Of a stretch of DNA of 64,000 bases, positions 61,390-64,000 are shown piece after piece. The number at the start of each line of letters is the position of its first letter. The first letter of the stretch is position 1. Below the pieces are notes generated by a model. The model saw only the letters and a program-made list of their open reading frames with translations, did not search any database and was not told the DNA's origin. A program made the translations under genes and the position numbers. Location of the stretch: NCBI RefSeq assembly GCF_048266365.1, contig NZ_JBLWZP010000002.1, positions 434,001 through 498,000 of the forward strand. Direction: 5' to 3'. The DNA is from Galbibacter sp048266365 (GTDB lineage Bacteria > Bacteroidota > Bacteroidia > Flavobacteriales > Flavobacteriaceae).

Positions 61390-62519
61390 AAGATACATTT
61401 CTCCTTATTACAACAGTACCACAATCCTTGAACTTTTATAAGGGACAGGTACAAGTACTTAAAAGTAAGTACCATATCGAAGTTGCCTCTAGTCCGGGAC
61501 AAAGACTTGATACCTTTGGTGAACTTGAAGATGTTCCAATTCACGAGGTTCCAATGAAAAGAGAAATTTCGATATTTTCTGACGTGGTAAGTTTATACAG
61601 ACTCTTCAAATTAATTAAAAAAACAAAGCCCAAAGTGGTTCACGCCAGTACGCCCAAAGCCGGTTTCTTAGGAATGCTATCCGCATTTTTAAACAAAACT
61701 CCAGTACGAATTTATTTTGTTCTTGGCTTGCGTTACGAAGGAACTCGTGGATTTAAAAGAAGGTTCCTTATGCTGATAGAAAGTTTAAGTTGTAAACTGG
61801 CTACACATGTCTTTGCAGTTAGTAATGGAACTAAGAAAACTCTCGAAGAAAATAAGATTACATCAAAAAATATACAAATCATCTGGAATGGAAGTATCAA
61901 TGGCATTGATACAAAACAATTTAATGTCGACGCAACCTCTAACCCTGCTATTGACAAAAATCTCATTCCGGATGGAAGTTTTATATATGGCTATGTCGGG
62001 CGCTTAGTGGGCGATAAAGGCACTAACGAACTCATCGATGCATTCACACAACTTCATCAAAGTCATCCGGAAATCCGATTGCTCTTAATTGGCGATTTTG
62101 AAGACATTCAAGATCCTGTATCTGATAGAACCAGATCACTTATTAAAAATCACCCTGCCATTTTATATCAAGGCTACCAAAGTAATGTAAAACCATACCT
62201 TAAACTCATGAATGTTTTTGTGTTCCCATCCTATAGAGAAGGGTTCGGAATGGTAGTCATGGAGGCTGCCGCAATGGAAAAACCTGTGATTTGTTCAAAT
62301 ATTACGGGCTGTAACGAAATTATAATTGATGGTCACAGTGGCGTTTTAATTCCACCCAAATCAACAGATATGTTATTGTTAGCAATGAAGTCATTACGAA
62401 CCCAGCCTGAACTTTTAGAAAAACTGAGCACCAACGCTAGAGCTTCCATAATACAGAGATATGAACAACAAACTTTATGGAAACATTCACTCGAGGCCTA
62501 TGCCAAAATAACTGGTTAA
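61386..62519 (+). CDS. Glycosyltransferase family 4
   Basis: A 377-residue GT-B enzyme, last gene of the plus arm. LITTVPQSLNFYKGQVQVLK near 7-26 and HASTPKAGFLGMLSAFLNKTP near 87 match the PglA/WbpT-like group, in which an N-acetylated amino sugar is often the donor. FIYGYVGRLVGDKGTNELIDAF begins the donor domain near 200, and PSYREGFGMVVMEAAAMEKP near 281-300 gives the EX7E motif. It overlaps the previous gene by 4 bp. A weak hairpin (CCATC/GATGG near 62553) follows. Confidence 0.91.
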   Translation: MKDTFLLITTVPQSLNFYKGQVQVLKSKYHIEVASSPGQRLDTFGELEDVPIHEVPMKREISIFSDVVSLYRLFKLIKKTKPKVVHASTPKAGFLGMLSAFLNKTPVRIYFVLGLRYEGTRGFKRRFLMLIESLSCKLATHVFAVSNGTKKTLEENKITSKNIQIIWNGSINGIDTKQFNVDATSNPAIDKNLIPDGSFIYGYVGRLVGDKGTNELIDAFTQLHQSHPEIRLLLIGDFEDIQDPVSDRTRSLIKNHPAILYQGYQSNVKPYLKLMNVFVFPSYREGFGMVVMEAAAMEKPVICSNITGCNEIIIDGHSGVLIPPKSTDMLLLAMKSLRTQPELLEKLSTNARASIIQRYEQQTLWKHSLEAYAKITG

Positions 62520-62602
62520 AATGCATAAACATGAAAGAGCTAAGCAAAAAAACCATCCCAAGTTAATGAGATGGAATCTTTTGAAATTTGATTAGAGTGT
62601 CT

Positions 62603-64000
62603 CTAGAGTATCTGATTATTTGTCAAAATAATATTTTCTGACTCGCGGTGTTCAACTTTCACACTCATTTCTGAATTTTGAATTGTAATATTTTTACTAT
62701 TAAAAATATACAATTCCCGATCAGATAAGAAAGTACAATTATCAAAAAGGAGTCTATCCGTACTGCCTGACAATCTATTATTTAGATCGTTTAAATAAAT
62801 AGGACGGTGTTGTACACTAATTTTATCACCTTTGATGGTCACTCCCTTCGCGACAGCATTTCCCCTAGAGAAATATCCGTAACTAACACTTCTATCGCTC
62901 TCCATAAAATTGTTAAAGAGTTGGCCGTTTTCAGTATCTGATATGTTTATACCTGTGATAAAGTCGTACAATTTATTTCCAGAGACCGTAACATTTTTGG
63001 ATCCAATTCTCATGGAGGTGTCATAACCAGAAATGGTGTTCCCGGTGACTTCAATGTTATAAGTCAAACGCTCAGTATCGTTAACGAAATAATCGTCAAA
63101 ACTAATAGCTGTTTGGTTCGTAATTCTAGCTCCCGCTTTAAAATTATTATTTAAGATTTCCACATCATTACCGGCGTTAATACCTAATCTATTATCAAAT
63201 GTATTTCCACTTATCTCAACAAAGCTTGCGGTATACACGATGACATCTGCGACGTCATTTCCAACAAATTTATTATTTCGAATAGTCACATTGGTTACCC
63301 TTTCATATTCGTATAAACTACCATCGTCTTTTCGTTCTCTATAGGCCTCCAAATCAATTCCAACTTCTGGTGCGGTACCTGCATAAGCCTCTCCACTTTC
63401 ATCTTCACCACCAGCATTGGAGATAACGTTATTTTCTATAATTAGTCCATTGGCATCAATGACAGAAACGTTATTTCTTCTACACTTGTCAATTAAACTA
63501 TTTTTAACCACTACACCGGAAGACTCCATTTCGCCTGATTTAATAGAACCATCTCTATTTCTAATAGCAGAGATCTGAACCAAAACACCATCTCCTTCTC
63601 CTTCGTATATATTGACATTATCCACGGTAACATTTTGAGATCCAGCTATACCCACTAATGAACCATAACCATGCGTAGATCTGGAGACACCTGTCTCATC
63701 AGTAACATTCGAATAATCATGTAAATAGCGGTCACCTACTAGATTACCTCCTTCAATTATTACATTTTGTGCCTTAAATGTCATGAGTAGTCTACTAAAT
63801 GGGTTGTTTGTAGGTTGCACACGAATAAAAGTATTGTCACTCATTAAAAAGTGTGTATTAGAAGGCACCATTATGGAATTGTCTGCATACGAATAAGGAG
63901 GGTGCGAGGTGAGTCGTTTACCGAAAAAGTACGCATCCAATTTATCAATTTCAAAAACTTCCATTCCTAGATCATTAGTTAGCGCAATGGCTTTATTCAA
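62603..64000 (-). CDS. Right-handed parallel beta-helix protein, partial
   Basis: The C-terminal 465 residues of a minus-strand protein that continues beyond the right edge; no true start is in view. The sequence is a long series of parallel beta-helix rungs with the pattern N-x-x-I/V-x-x-N-x-F/I/L, for example VVKNSLIDKC, LIIENNVISN, VTIRNNKFVGN, EISGNTFDNR and VEILNNNF. This fold is shared by pectate-lyase-like enzymes, alginate epimerases and NosD-like proteins, and the fragment shows no decisive catalytic residues. It converges on the capsule operon, so it may act on the capsule or another surface polymer, but the link is only positional. Confidence 0.82.
   Translation of the reverse strand: MNKAIALTNDLGMEVFEIDKLDAYFFGKRLTSHPPYSYADNSIMVPSNTHFLMSDNTFIRVQPTNNPFSRLLMTFKAQNVIIEGGNLVGDRYLHDYSNVTDETGVSRSTHGYGSLVGIAGSQNVTVDNVNIYEGEGDGVLVQISAIRNRDGSIKSGEMESSGVVVKNSLIDKCRRNNVSVIDANGLIIENNVISNAGGEDESGEAYAGTAPEVGIDLEAYRERKDDGSLYEYERVTNVTIRNNKFVGNDVADVIVYTASFVEISGNTFDNRLGINAGNDVEILNNNFKAGARITNQTAISFDDYFVNDTERLTYNIEVTGNTISGYDTSMRIGSKNVTVSGNKLYDFITGINISDTENGQLFNNFMESDRSVSYGYFSRGNAVAKGVTIKGDKISVQHRPIYLNDLNNRLSGSTDRLLFDNCTFLSDRELYIFNSKNITIQNSEMSVKVEHRESENIILTNNQIL

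Noticed and set aside
1..64000. Search for tRNA, rRNA, CRISPR arrays, transposase or integrase genes
   Set aside because: I read the gaps between genes for cloverleaf-like tRNA ends, repeat-spacer patterns and element termini and found nothing that I can support. A covariance-model scan would be decisive.

Overview
The window is a chromosomal segment of a marine-type member of the Bacteroidota, most likely a Flavobacteriaceae bacterium. I base this on paired SusC/SusD outer-membrane systems, a FecR anti-sigma factor, lipoproteins with Bacteroidota-style lipoboxes, -7 elements close to TAnnTTTG, AT-rich spacers with weak ribosome binding sites, and a CusA with a lineage-type insertion. I found no tRNA, rRNA, CRISPR array, intact insertion sequence or phage gene.

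Region 1 (1-14646, minus strand) is a polysaccharide utilization locus. In transcription order it holds a one-protein transmembrane regulator (beta-propeller, triple-Tyr domain, LuxR HTH), SusC, SusD, a LamG surface lipoprotein, a GH144-type glycoamylase-fold enzyme, a metallophosphoesterase, an esterase, a GH3 beta-glucosidase and the start of a sulfatase. The GH144 plus GH3 pair points to beta-1,2-glucan. The phosphoesterase and esterase would suit a decorated glucan such as an osmoregulated periplasmic glucan (inference).

Region 2 (14756-25555) is mostly housekeeping and small regulatory modules: rmuC, a hotdog thioesterase, a satD-DUF3307 pair behind three 28-bp operator-like repeats, a K+/H+ antiporter, a CNNM/CorC transporter, a small-multidrug-export family protein, a DUF1508 protein, ketopantoate reductase, and a Crp/Fnr regulator followed by an Fnr-like dyad, a small membrane protein and a group III truncated haemoglobin. 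The two longest silent gaps of this part are at 19643-20167 and 22207-22636.

Region 3 (25736-35351, minus strand) is a copper/silver-type efflux island: a Cys/His-rich exported protein, a CusA-like RND pump, a TolC-like channel, a CusB-like adaptor with heavy-metal-binding and DUF3347 domains, a stand-alone DUF3347 lipoprotein and a Fur-family regulator. An ECF sigma factor lies just upstream of it.

Region 4 (35539-44740, minus strand) is a second SusCD locus, with a FecR anti-sigma factor, an STN-domain SusC, SusD and a modular calcineurin-like phosphoesterase but no carbohydrate-active enzyme. It suggests uptake of a phosphorylated substrate. A separately terminated FN3x3-fasciclin lipoprotein precedes it.

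Region 5 (44907-64000) is a capsule/exopolysaccharide locus with two divergent arms. The minus arm carries a DegT aminotransferase, a 4,6-dehydratase of the CapD/PglF type, Wza and the tyrosine kinase Wzc, which meets a PHP-type tyrosine phosphatase tail to tail. The plus arm carries UDP-glucose dehydrogenase, the Wzx flippase, four glycosyltransferases, a pyruvyltransferase-family protein and an EpsG-type polymerase. A partial beta-helix protein closes the window. The enzymes predict an acidic polymer with uronate, possibly pyruvate, and a 4-amino-4,6-dideoxy sugar.
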